Source: Monocercomonoides exilis (lineage: Eukaryota; Preaxostyla; Oxymonadida; Polymastigidae). From it: DNA of 64,000 nt. The notes beneath the pieces were generated by a model. It worked only from the letters and a program-made list of their open reading frames with translations, was not told the DNA's origin and made no database searches. Below are positions 11,880 to 24,196 of the stretch, piece after piece (position 1 is the first letter of the stretch; the number at the start of each line of letters is the position of its first letter). The position numbers and the translations under genes are program-made. The stretch lies in assembly GCA_001643675.2 (NCBI GenBank), contig LSRY02000027.1:934501-998500 (forward strand). Reading direction: 5' to 3'.

Positions 11880-12029
11880 ATGTTTCCAGTTTCAAAAGAT
11901 ATCCTTTGTTTTTTAAATAGCAATAGAAATTAAAAACTTTCTGAGTGTCCCTTTATATAATTTAAAAATATTTTGAACAAGTTTGGATGCAATTGTTATC
12001 ATTTTGCTAATTGGTACTTGTATTCAAAG

Positions 12030-12101
<72 letters not shown>

Positions 12102-12544
12102 GGAATCAAGCTAAAAATTGTTAGTTTTTGAATTCAAATTCGGAGCTTTTCACAAAAAATACAAATTGATTAAAATATTGTAATATTATGAAAAAGTACT
12201 GAATGAAAATTCGAACCATATGAGAAAAAAGAAACATTCAAAGAAGAGGTGAATGGCATAAACAATTTTCTAATAATCTTTGTTTCTTCATTTCACACAT
12301 GTTTGAATGATTTAATTGTGATTGCCTGTTGACTTTTGGAGGATTAAAGAAATTTTATCACTCAGAACATGATTTAGCTCATCTTTTCCTTTTTTTTTTT
12401 TATTTTCTGTTGCTTCATTGCATTTCGAAGCAATGAAAAATAGTCTTTTTAGAAAAAAAACTCTGTTGTTTTCGATTTTGTGAAAAATAATAATTATTAT
12501 TATTATAAGAACTTTGAGACACGAAACAAATTTTCAATTATTCC
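11880..12544. other. AT-rich spacer with a 63-bp poly-A tract
   Basis: The spacer lies upstream of the pseudokinase gene and downstream of the 438-residue family gene, both on the minus strand. It carries an uninterrupted run of 63 A at 12036-12098. No coding sequence or RNA gene is visible. Confidence 0.6.
12036..12098. repeat. Poly-A homopolymer (63 nt)
   Basis: An uninterrupted A run, the longest homopolymer in the window. There is no recognisable retroposed gene body next to it. Confidence 0.95.
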
Positions 12545-13986
12545 TCAAATACCCACAAAAAAATCGGAAATATATTCCGCAACTCTTTTAAAAAAACTAG
12601 TGTTTATGAAATGAAAAGGAATTATTTCATGAAAGCTTGCGATGGAATCTTCGTATCCCTCTTCTTCCAACTTTTCGAACAATTTAATTTTGTTTTTCTT
12701 TCTTTTTGCTTCATCTATTCCATCTTCCTTCTCTTCTTTCATTCGCAATGGAATCGCAACAAAAAATGATAAGCTTTCATGTATCATCCTGTCATCCGTT
12801 GTTGGTTGCTGAATCTCCTCTAAGGCAACATTAGTAGCTCCTCCTTTCACCAAGTAATCAGTCTTCACAGATTCGCATATTGCTGCTTTTCTCAAGAAAA
12901 TAATGCATCTCTCACAAATATTTCTGTAATTATCCTTTGCTGCTCGATAAACCTCAACAATGCTGCCAATAAGCCCAATAAATTCTTCATTCCACATGTT
13001 GCAGTAACATAAGAAATTGAACAATGCTTGCAGCCATCTGTTTATAATTTTTTCTTCTTTCGTTTCTTTTCCTTTTTTCTCTTCTTTCCTCTTCCAATCC
13101 AGACATTTCGACAATTCTTCCAGTTCTCTTGCTGCCTCTCTCGCTAAATGCAGCTCATTCGCAATGTCCATTTCTAATCTTCTGAGCAAAAACTGCCAAG
13201 CAGACTGATAGGCAAGTTGAGTCAGATTTCGATGCTCCTGATGGTATTGAATGATCTCTTTGATCTCATTCAAATACAATTCTTTTTCAATTTTCTAATA
13301 AAAACAGAAGCCATTGTCATAAAAATATATTAATTTTAAAAAAGAAGGTCAAACATAATATCCATCAATGTGACTCAATGCCAAAAGTGCCATTTCCACT
13401 TCTTTTTGAGCTTCCTCGTTTTCCTCCTTATTCAAAGCAACTTTTATCAGGCAACGCACGCAAAATGAAAGTAAGCTCGGAGGGAAATTATAACTGAGAA
13501 AAATATAGCATTCACAAAGATCAGTCAATTGCTTTTCGTTCTTTTCTTCTTTTTTCTCATCTTCTTCAGCAATCATCTCTTCGAATCTTTTGCGCAATAA
13601 AGATCTTTCAAAGCTCCTACCCCACATGTTCATCAGAGACTTGGAATATCCAATGCTCTTCAACACTAAAAGGGAATATTTCAAAGATATTATCTTTTCT
13701 TCAATCATTTGATTTATTCTATTGAACAGTTCTTTTGTGAAAACATATCTGAATTCTTCTTTATTCATATCTTCAATCAATGCAATCATTTCAAGGATTT
13801 TCTGCTTCTGATCTTCCTCATTGCAAAATTCAAGCTCAGATAACAATTCTTCTATCATTTGATAAAACACAAAAAATTATCCAAAAAAAAAAAAAAATAA
13901 AATAAAATACGCAAACTCAATGTTTGATTTTTTGGTGGCAACTCTCGCAATTTTTTAACTATATTCAATATATCAATCATTTCCAT
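12545..13986 (-). CDS. Large-family helical protein, Monocercomonoides type, 3 exons
   Basis: Proposed CDS: complement of 12545-13294, 13355-13851 and 13917-13986, 438 residues, with GTTTGA and GTTTGC donors and joins in frame. The exon-1 ATG at 13986 follows a longer open stretch, so the start is moderately certain. The protein is all-helical, Glu/Lys/Leu-rich, and probably an armadillo-like solenoid. I recognise from memory the conserved blocks of a very large M. exilis family: 'KEVEMALLALSHID', 'ELYLNEIKEIIQYHQEHRNL', 'AYQSAWQFLLRRL', 'LAREAARELEELSKCLDWKR' and the terminal 'ISDFFVGI'. Biochemical function is unknown. This member carries all the core blocks and looks intact. Confidence 0.85.
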
Positions 13987-15637
13987 TTTGAACAATATTT
14001 TTTTCCACTCAAATTGCAAATGAAGTAACCTTCCGCAGAATTGAAGCTGAAAAAAACAGCTACCGCAAAAAATAAATTTGAAACCATAAAATTGCGTTTT
14101 GAAGAATGCAGAGTTGCCACACCTATCGATGTTTTTCTTTTGACTGACTCTCATTTTGGCATATCTGATCAGACAGATAAAAGTGAGTTTTCCTTCATAT
14201 GAAAGAGAAATTATGCTTATTATCGTGTTCTATTCAATGTTCATTTCAAACAATAGGAAAATAATTGAAATGATGATTTCTTCTTTTTGTTGGAGATTAC
14301 TGGAAATATTTGAAAAATTATTTAATGAAGCAAGTGTTTCACTTGTTTTGGGAAAAAACACTTCAAAAGCTCGTTGTTGCAATCAAACTTCCAAAACAAC
14401 TCATCGATGAAAATCGTCAAAACAAATGCAGATGGAAGAAACACGAACTCTTTCAAAAAAGAAATGAATGAAAAGAAAAAGAGGAGCTGGATCTCCTTTT
14501 TCCATTTCAGCATTCGAAGAGACAGAAAGAAGCGAATGGCCAGATAAAGTTTTGCTTTTTCCAATAAAGACGTATTTGCCAATTTTGAGAAGAAGATGAA
14601 AGTGCCACTTTACACAACCAGAAAGAAAATGTTCAAAAACAGAAAATGTGAATTACAAAAAATCTTCAATGAGAAAATTCAAAACTCAGAAAACATTTTT
14701 CAAACTCAATCAACTTCAACAAAAACACAGCGGAAACAGTGTGGAAAATATGTAAAGCAGTTACCACTTTAACTGATTCGTCGTGTAAATGGTTTGTGAA
14801 CTTTGCCAAACGCAGGTTGTGAGGCAATCCAACGAAGCTTTCCCAATCAAAAACAAAGAGAACATCAAAGATATTCCAATATGAATTGGCAGATCCTCCA
14901 AATAGAATTCTTTATGATGTCGTTCAAAGCAGAAGAATGGATAAAGATTTGCCTCTCAGATGAATATGAATGGAGCAGAAATCAATCGATGATTGAAAGC
15001 ATAAGCAGAAGATGCAGAAGATGTAATATTCAAATGATTTGGCTGCCGCAACGTTTTGAGAATTTCTATGAATTCAAATGAATAGCTGAACCAACGATAA
15101 CATTCCCATCCTTCTTCTTCTCCCTATTCTCTTTCCTCTGCACCACTTGCTTCTCCATAAACTCCATGACTCTTTTCTCCTTCCTCATTCATTTCGTGCT
15201 GAAAATAACAGAAAAGTGATATTCTATCATCAGAAAATGAGATTTCCACATCCTTTCCTTCTGCCATAAACCCTTCTTGAGCATTGAAATGTGGCCATGT
15301 CACAAGACTTCAAGACCATTCACAGAATGCTTTAACCAAACCAACTGCTCATCTCGTGCTCTTCATTCTTCCCCATCGAGAGAGATTTTTGGATTCTTGG
15401 AATTTCACAACAAAGTGCCATTAAGTGCTTCACATAACATGTCGAATTGTCACGAAATGATATCCTTTCATCGAACTTTTCTCTTTCGATGCTTTCTTCA
15501 TGAGCGAAAGGAACAGAGAAACATGAACATCGAGTTGGTGGTGGAGAACGTTCTTTTCCAGTCTGAGCTGCAGATGCTGTGAATGCACTTCAATTGTTCT
15601 TCTATCTGTTTGATCTGTTGATGACATCCTCTCCACT

Positions 15638-16205
15638 TTGGTGTATGCACATTGCCATTATCCCTTTCGCCAGACGGATAAAGTCTCGCCGACTCCTTCT
15701 CAGAACAATACATTGGCAGCCGAAGCAGCAAGTGCAATGAAGCAAAGTGAAATGGAAGAGAACGATGAAAAAGAAGAAAAGATAGAAATTGTGCTTAATA
15801 TGAACATATTGAGTGACAATGACGAAGCAATTGAAGAAAGTTGGATTTTTTTTTGAATATGAAGAAGATGAGGAATGTTGATTGTCTTTGCAGTGAAATG
15901 TCATCAAAGGTGGCGTAACTGAAGAACGAGATATCAACAACTGAATCTGGCGAATAACACGATGGTTTGGAAGTTATTTGAAACGGATCGAATGAAACAG
16001 TCCGATTATTTCAGAGGCAGATGACGAAAAGGCTGAAAATGCAAATCCTTCACTCGCAGTTATCAATGGCTGGAATCGGTCCTCTGCTTCAAATAGCCCA
16101 CAAGAGATCGAGATTTATGTCACATTAACAAATAAAGCAGGCTTGCCATCAAAAGATGAAGAAGAAGAAGATGATGATGATGATAGTGAAAGCACAGAAG
16201 AATAA
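15638..16205 (+). pseudogene. Possible decayed acidic-protein gene
   Basis: An open frame runs from 15638 to a stop in an eight-T run at about 15847-15854. Losing one T would extend it by several acidic residues. A second open frame, 15996-16205, encodes Asn/Ser-rich residues followed by a Glu/Asp tail and a TAA. Both have the composition of coding sequence but are not joinable by a convincing intron. I cannot name the parent gene. A spliced gene with unusual introns is the alternative. Confidence 0.25.
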
Positions 16206-17572
16206 TTCAATTCAATATTGCCTTATGATTGCAAAAAAGCCGAAACAATAAAGACAAAGCGGCATGTTTTCTGTCAACCATTTTTGCAAATGGAGCAAAT
16301 GCATGAGACGGAAAATAGTTGAAGTCCACATTGTTTGTTTTGTAATTTTCGAAGAACAAGGGCATGGACTGAATCAGGAGCTGCTTATCTTCCTCGTCAT
16401 AATTCAAATTATACAATGGAAAACAACAATGCTTCGCTTTCAAAAAAATATTCCACAAAAAAACAGGTGAATTTTTTCCAAAAGCAGAAATGGTTGTCTC
16501 ATTTCGTTTATGCGGTCGATATCGTGTTTTATTGGTCTGGAATGAATCTATCATCATTGGCAGAAATTGTCTCTCTTGTCTTGTCCAAAAATAGCCAAAA
16601 TTGCTCCCCGATCTTTTTTTCCAAATTTCCGAGCAAATTTATTCCAATTTTATTTTCCATAGAATTCCATCCTTTTCATCATCTAAATGTTTAACTATTG
16701 AATTTGATTTCATCACTCGTTCCAAACAAAAACAATGAAAAGAATTGCCCTGGAATAAATTCCTTTATTTGCTAATTGATATGTAATAATCAGCTTCATT
16801 CCGATTGTAATGTTCTTGAAAGAGGAGATTGGCCATTTTTTCAATAAGCAGAATTCCTGGACTTTGGAAAGGTTACAGACGGAAATATCTTCACAATCAA
16901 TTGAACAATATAAATTACATACGCTGCGTCTTTTTGTGTTATTGATGAAATTGTTGCATTCCCCTTGGCCATCTAATCTCCAAAATCATCAAATAGAATT
17001 CCAAAATCAACGCATCTCCATCATTGCCTTCCGCAGCCACTCATAATAATATATTTTGTTCTGCAGAAAATATCTGCTCACCGTTCTCTCATTTATGCAA
17101 GGAATATTAATGTTTATTCAAATCTGATGATCTGAATATCCATTAAAGCAAACAAGAAAAATATTTATCGTTTTTTCTTTCTTTCTTTCTTTGCAACACC
17201 TTGCCAAATAATACCAATAATTTTGAATGGTATAACAACTGGCAAATGGGTACTTCGCCGGTACATCAAAATTTACTTTATTTTATAATAAAAGTGTTTA
17301 TCATTGTTTTTAATATATTTGTTCAAAATAAAAAAGTGCGGAAATTATTCTGAGATGAAAAAAATATTTTCGAAAAAAATTTATCAAATATGTTCTTTTT
17401 GGACGAGAAATTATTCTTTTACAAAATTGTTCTAATACAGACCTTGTTTTTTTTGTTATTTTCATCTCCAAAAAGAAGATTGCAAGAAAAAAGAAAATTG
17501 AATCTTTTTTTTCAGCGTCATCATCTTGATTTCAAATGAATTTCTTCACCTCAAAATAACTTTTTTTTTTAA

Positions 17573-17638
17573 TAACCCTAACCCGATAAAAATTTTTTCT
17601 AATAAGAAAGTTATTCGTTAAACCGAAACCCTAACCTA
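17573..17638 (+). repeat. Interstitial telomere-like motif
   Basis: Two tandem TAACCC units at 17573-17584 and a degenerate copy (accgaaaccctaacc) at about 17622-17636 resemble the TTAGGG-type telomere repeat. There are too few units for a functional telomere. Confidence 0.4.
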
Positions 17639-18151
17639 GAAGATTTTTAACAATATCCTTTAACCTATGATATCTATTTATCTAATATAACATTTTTGTT
17701 GAACTCAATAAAATATTTTACGGTTTCATAAAATAATTTTTTCGCATGCATTTTATTTTCCTATATCATCTCTCAGTGAAGTTAATAACAAATTCCAAGC
17801 CATTTCTTCTTCATTAAATGCAAGAATCATCACAAAATTTCCTTTCTTTTGAGATGAGATATGAGTGATTATTTTTGAAATCATAATTTATCGAAGAAAC
17901 ACTTCAGTTTTAATTTTTTGTTTTGAATTTATGAAAATGAGTATAGATAAGAAATGCTGCGACAAAAATCATATACGTTTTTCTTTCACATCAAAGTTTG
18001 TTTTTCTATTAATAAAAATAAATAAAACATATCGACAAAGTTTTTTTTCGAAAACAAAAAATTATCATAATAATGCACACACCGAAAAAAGTTATGATTT
18101 CAAAAATAATCACCCATATGTTTCAGTCAAGAAAAATTGAAAATATTAGCA

Positions 18152-18561
18152 TATAGTCACTTTCCTAATAGGCGGACACTTTCCTAATGGCAGGACAGTA
18201 GCCTTTTCTCAGCAGCTAATGAACGTAGAATTTTGATTTTTCCCCACATCAATCGTAAGGTGAATATGAGTATATGAAGTATTCTGAGAATCCTTCATTC
18301 TTGTTCATTCATTTTTTAAAAACAAATTTTATTTTTCGGAGAAATTCGGAAAAACTAATTACTCCGTGTTTCTCCGAAAAATAAAATTTGTTTTTAAAAA
18401 ATGAATGAACAAGAATGAAGGATTCTCAGAATACTTCATATACTCATATTCACCTTACGATTGATGTGGGGAAAAATCAAAATTCTACGTTCATTAGCTG
18501 CTGAGAAAAGGCTACTGTCCTGCCATTAGGAAAGTGTCCGCCTATTAGGAAAGTGACTATA
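18152..18561. mobile_element. Perfect palindromic fold-back element (MITE-like)
   Basis: The two arms, 18152-18344 and 18369-18561, are each 193 bp and appear to be exact reverse complements by eye, around a 24-bp loop. Each outer end carries the same motif twice (cactttcctaat, about 18 bp apart), like a paired protein-binding site. No ORF is present, so it would be non-autonomous. A target-site duplication is at most TA/ATA and is not certain. Confidence 0.8.
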
Positions 18562-19030
18562 ATAATTCTATGTGGTATTCACTGAAATAGAAAAAAACTT
18601 CATACTATGTTCACATTTATTGCATCATAGTTATATATGATAATGATTTTGTGCGGAAACGTTTTCTTGTGAAGTCGAAATAATTAGTAAAATATAATAT
18701 TTCATATTATTAATGGGATAAGATCAAATAATTATAATTGGTGAAAAATACATAAAATCGAGATCCGATAGTGCAAAAGATAAAAAAACGTTTTTAATGA
18801 TTGAGATGTTTATTTGGGAGATGGAGATGGTGAAAATTGCTTCGGAATGCGTCCATTTGATGAAATCTAAATAATGAAATAATAGAAATGATTTATTTTT
18901 TTTTTAATTTTTTTAATAAACACATTTCCGCAAACTTTTATCATACAGCATGTGCTTTGAACAACATATATCATCAGAATAGTGTGTTATTTGTGAAATT
19001 TGAAAAATGCTATATTGAACAATTATGCCA
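18562..19030. other. AT-rich spacer between fold-back elements
   Basis: I see nothing identifiable apart from homopolymer runs. Confidence 0.5.
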
Positions 19031-19395
19031 AAATACCGATATCGCACAAAATACCGGACAAGATCGATATCACAATAACTGCAAGAGGATATTTTCAGTA
19101 AATTTTCCTCAAAATATATCCCATAAATGCAAACTCAATTGATGAACGAGACTTTCTGAATAGCCTCATTTGTGCTCAGAAAAAATTATTATTCAAATCT
19201 TGAGAAACTTAAAATTCTATTTTTCCGAATTTTTAATAATAATTTTTTTTGCGCAAATGAAGCTATTTTGAAAGTCTCGTTTATCAATTGAGTTTGTATT
19301 GATGAGATATATTTTGAGGAAAATTGTCAGAATAATTCCTCTTGCAGTTATTGTGAAATCTTTCTTGTCCGGTATTTTGTGCGATATCTGTATTT
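19031..19395. mobile_element. Imperfect inverted repeat (older fold-back element)
   Basis: The sequence from about 19031 to 19208 reads, with scattered mismatches and small gaps, as the reverse complement of about 19216 to 19395. Matching landmarks are ataccgatatcgcacaaaat on the left and its complement on the right, and the tcaattgatgaacgagact and agtctcgtttatcaattga segments nearer the centre. The divergence suggests an older insertion of a different element from the perfect palindrome next to it. Confidence 0.65.
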
Positions 19396-20312
19396 CTCAA
19401 AAAATGTGATTTTTTTTTTATCAAAAATATTTTCAAAAAATTTTTTAAAATGTTTCCGCACAAAATAAATAGCTTTGAATAGCAAATATGATAATAACAT
19501 GATGAAATAAATTGATTATATCGATTTTTGAATGTTCTGGTATAATACCCATATACCACATGGAATCTGTCAAAGTTATCATACTGTTATATTACGCGAA
19601 AAATATGCAATGAAACAATGAAAATTTAAAAGAAAGTTTATAATTTGAATTTTTATGAAAACATATTCTAATTCATTTCTGATTTAATGATTTCAACAAA
19701 TTTTGTAACAAAAATGCATTTGATGGTGTAAATGTAATGACTTTAAAAAAAAAAAACCGTGTATGAGTAAATAAAATTGATTTGTTTTGCTGTTTCATCA
19801 TTCTAGAAAAGATATCTTTCCTTTTTTCCAAATAATCAAAACAAAACAAATTCAGAATCTATTACTCAGAGGAAAAATAAAACCTAAAAAGCAAGTCGAA
19901 AAAGAGTACGTGCATGTCACAAAAATAACATGGTGAAACCATTCAAAAATATTAAAATTAAAAAATTTATGTTCATACTTCAGAATTTACAAATTGATAT
20001 GTTCAAAGCAAAAGCTCTCCAACAAAGAAAGTACATATTATGAATGTTTCAAAGTCTTAGTTGCAGCATGCGAATTCTCAAATTCAGGTTCTAATTTGTT
20101 TTATAAAATCCAACCCACGCAGCATACCAAAGAATTGATCCAACTGCAGCAGAAAAAGCCATTGATTCCAAAAATGATACAATAGGATTTCTCAACTTTT
20201 TAACACTATCCTTTTTGTCCGCTTGAGTATCTTTTGGCATTATCTTAAAGACGAAGATCAGTAATTCAAATCAAGGTTTTGATCATGTCAGCAGTTTATT
20301 ATTTGTTTTTTA
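19396..20312. other. AT-rich spacer upstream of the six-exon gene
   Basis: A small ORF at 19994-20185 has no supporting motif. I see no RNA gene. Confidence 0.5.
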
Positions 20313-22394
20313 ATGCAAAGTGACAAGCTAATAAACTTACTTGATAATCCTCAACAATTTCGAGATACTACTTATTCACCTGAAAAAATTGCGTATCATT
20401 TGGAACGGAAACAGCCAACAAGGCGAAGAATAGAACAATCCCCAGTTATCTCTCAGAAAAAAACTCTAGATTATTCTCGAATAAGAGAAAATGCAAAACC
20501 AGAAGGAGGAAGAGCTTATCTTCCTTCTCTCTTTAATACTAATCCTCAACTAGTGTGGATTTGATTGATTTTTAAGAAATTATTCTGTTGTCATAGGTTC
20601 GAAGACTTAGACAAATCGAAGACCCCGATGAATATCATGTTATAAATCCACGCGAACGATCAATGACGGGTGTTGTTGTTCCTAGAGTTGATTCTGGGGA
20701 TCAAAAGAATGTTGTATGATACATATTTTTATAATTTTATGTGAAATAATACTGGTATAAGGTTTTGAGGTACAAAAAGGAACGTTTTGAATTTGGAAAG
20801 GTGCGACCAGCCTCGGTGGAAATTGGTAATAATGTTTCTTTTATTTCAAAACTAAAAAAATTATTTTTTGTAAATTTTTTTTTTAGATTACACCGAATTG
20901 CCAGAAGATAAACCGACACTAAGACCCCAAGAACGGCGCGCTCTATTTACAGCTGAAATGGAGAGGCTTCGCGCACAAGCACTTTTGCGCCACGAGCGTG
21001 GTCAATTAGAAAAGAGAGCAATTCTTCGGAGAAGAGGAATGGAGTCGTCTGTGTTGAGTTTGTGAATCTTCTTTTTTCCCTGCTTTGGAGCGTTTTTATT
21101 TGTATTTAATTTGAATGAATTATTTTGTTGTAAATGCTTATTATTTTTTGAATTTATTAGGTGGCCAATTAGCTCCTCTTGACGAGACCGCAGACATTTC
21201 ACCTGCACAGCGCGCGTTTATTGAACAAGTACAACACGCTGAGGAAGTTAAACAGGCCGAAAGAAGGGAAAGTTTGTAATTGAATTTTTTCCACACGCAA
21301 ATATAAAATGATTTTTCATTTTCTAAAAATTATTATTTTTATCTTGTTAAACATTTCTAATAATTGCATTTAAATATAAAATTCAATTCATTAATAAAAA
21401 TGAACATTTCGTCACCCCCCCCCCCCATTTTCCCTTAAAATAAGAACTCACATTCTTCACACGTACAACCTCACCACTTGTCGGAGCACATGCTGTTCCA
21501 GAGACAGTCCGTGAGAAGTTCTCCTCGACACTCAGACGAGCCACGCTGGAAGACGGAGAGCCGACAGAATCTCCACACGGTAGAGGAAGAGGGAAACCCC
21601 CCGCAGACGAGATGTCGAAGATCATCGCGTCTGACTGGCGCCGCCCGTCGCGCCGGCTGTTTGTGCCGCTGGAGAGGGAAGAGGACATCATTTCACACAC
21701 GGAGAAGCCCAGCATCATCTGGACGGAGGCTGAGGCACAGGCGCAGGCGGAAGAGGAGGCCTGCAAGCGGAGCCTGGTGACTCCAGTGCCACCGGATGAT
21801 CAACAGCAGCAACAGCCAGAAGCTTCACCAGCAGCTGTGCGGAGTGTGTCTTCGGCAGCGACGAGGGGGCCAGGCACGACGTTTGGCACGACAGCACGTT
21901 TTGCCTCGACACAGCCGCTGACGAAGACGCGCTCGATGAAAGCCACTCCATTTGCAGAGGGGGTGCAGCTGAAGCAGTACCGCTCGTACAACCCGTTTGT
22001 GGCGTATCCGACGTCTGGAGAGGCGCCAGTGGCGGAGAAAGAGAGAGAGCTTGGAGGTGCAGAGGATGCGGTGTGTTCAGCAGCAACAATGACGATACTG
22101 CCAACACGGCAGAGGGAGTTTGAAGAGCCGCACAGAACGCGGAGAAGGCATTTCTGGGACAAGACTGTGACATCTACGCGTTCCTATGCACCAGAAGGCA
22201 GCGCGGAAGACACAGCTTGGTCTTCTACTGCTTCTGCTTCACCGGATCTGAGGCAGGCTCCAAGACTTCGATCTTTGCCGAATATGCTGCTGCCGGAAGA
22301 AGAGCAAGCTGCAATCGAGAGAGAACACCGCAGGTGGAGGAAACCAAGCCCGTTTTCATGGACTCGCAAACCTGGCGAGTTGCCATGTACTTAA
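20313..22394 (+). CDS. Conserved-looking protein of unknown function, 6 exons
   Basis: Proposed CDS: 20313-20552, 20597-20710, 20762-20825, 20887-21057, 21161-21271 and 21445-22394, 549 residues, with every phase matching. Introns are 44, 51, 61, 103 and 173 bp; donors are GTGTG, GTTGT, GTAAT, GTTTG and GTTTG. The protein is rich in Arg, Glu and Pro with short blocks such as 'DPDEYHVINPRERSMTGVVV', 'LPEDKPTLRPQERRALFTAE', 'SISWTEAE'-type helices and 'YRSYNPFVAYPTSGE'. It has no transmembrane segment or signal peptide. The short-linear-motif style resembles microtubule-associated or axonemal inner proteins, but that is only an impression; I do not recognise the family. The last exon is much richer in G+C than the first five. 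Intron 5 contains a run of 12 C just before its acceptor. Confidence 0.7.
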
Positions 22395-22629
22395 AGTGTA
22401 TAACTAGATTATCTTATTCCTTTCTTTTCATCTCTAATACACATCATATTTTAAAATTTTGATGATTTTTATTTTTTGTTTCATTACTTTTTTGTATTCA
22501 TGTGTTTTTTTATCAACACATTGCTTTTACTAATCTTTAAATATCGTACAAAAAAGAAGTTTCTTTTGATCAAATAATGTAATATTTTTCTTTCGTCCAA
22601 TTGTAAACTAAAGAAGCATAATCCTGACC

Positions 22630-24165
22630 ATGGCAGAAGAAAATGTTTCAATAACGTTGAATATTAAACTAATATCGGCAGCGTCAGATGACATGGAAGA
22701 GATAGACATTCCCTTTGATGTGAGGACCTCAGTTTATGGAATAAAGAGCAAAATTGCAGAGATTTATGGATTTGACATTAATAATCTACGCATACTCGAT
22801 CCACAAATAGAACAAACGAAGAATGAAGAGAAAACAGTATCTTTTTCTTCATTACCAAATGCTTCTACCACACTGACAATTGCACATATTCAATCAGACG
22901 AAGTTGGGAACAATTTGAGTTCTTCGACTCCAATATCAAATGAAAAAACTGATAAAAAGCTTGAAGATCCAACTACATCAGTATTAAGTACTCCACCACT
23001 CAAAAACGAACAACCTTCATATTCTCAGGAAAAGAGCAACAAACTACCCCTGTTTGATCTGGATAAAATCAAACAGCCAGACGAAGAAATGCAAATGCAA
23101 CCCCCAGAAGAAGATATATTTCCATTTCCTCCGGTTGTTCTCGCTGAAACAGTGAAGAACAATGCTGTGGCTCAAATTCAAATGCTGATGGATTATTGTC
23201 AACGTTTATCCGAGAGACAAGCCGAAAATCCGCTAATGGATACAACTATGTCATCACTTTTCCCTATGCTTCCACCGAATATGGAAACAGGAGATTTTTA
23301 TGATAACATGCAACGGGCATTCATGTCTAGGAGAATTTTTGCATTTGTAATTCAACAAGAAGGTGATTGTGAAGAAGGATTTTTGAGAAAGGTTTTATGC
23401 TCGCAAGGAATAGTAGATTACCTAAATGGATCTGTTTTGCTATGGGGTGTGACAATCCCGAGAGAAGAGGCCATTCAACAAGTCAATCGGAATGTTGTTC
23501 CATCATTCACGCTTTGTGCGCAGGTGGAGAAAGAAGTTCTGGTTCTTGACGTGCTTCATCCGCTCAACCAGTTCAGAGTCGACGATTTCTTCGAGCGTGT
23601 CTGTGCAGCTGTGGAGTCCTATGCAGCAATGCGGGACGCACAGAAAGCAGCAGGCGAGCCGGATGGCATGCAGGTCCTTCCTCTCAAATTCTTCATGCAG
23701 CGCGAGCGAGCACGACTCGCAGAACGGAAGAAGCAGCTGGAAGAACAGCGTTCGCGGTGCGGCGAGATTGGGTGGACGCCTCCAAACATGTGGGGCGATG
23801 GGATGGAGTGGATGTCTCCGGACATGTGGGAGGAAATTCATGGTGGTGCGGGAGAAGGAGGAATGAGGTTTCCAAGATTCAGGCGAGATCGCATTTCGAA
23901 GGAAGAGAAAGAAGGAGAAAACTCAGAGTCCGACGAAGGAGACAGCGACGATTACGAAATGGTGGAGGTGACAGACACAAGCGATTCAGCAGATGCAGAC
24001 ATGATTAAAGTGAAATACGACAAATCACAATCGGAAGAGAATGAAAAGATCGAAAAGAAAGAGGAAGTCAAAATCAATGATTTTCCAGAAGAAAATGATC
24101 CTTCAAAGAAAGATGCAATTATGATTTCTGATTCTCCAGAAAATAATGATATCATGCCACTTCAA

Positions 24166-24196
<31 letters not shown>

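Larger units (their letters stand above)
13987..18151. other. Gene-poor region with fragmentary coding-like segments
   Basis: No intact gene can be assembled here. The plus strand has several short coding-like stretches broken by stops and frame changes: 14156-14545, 14800-15080, 15277-15580 and 15638-16205. These may be decayed genes. The remainder is AT-rich. A TTTC microsatellite lies near 17175-17195 and telomere-like motifs near 17573-17638. Confidence 0.5.
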
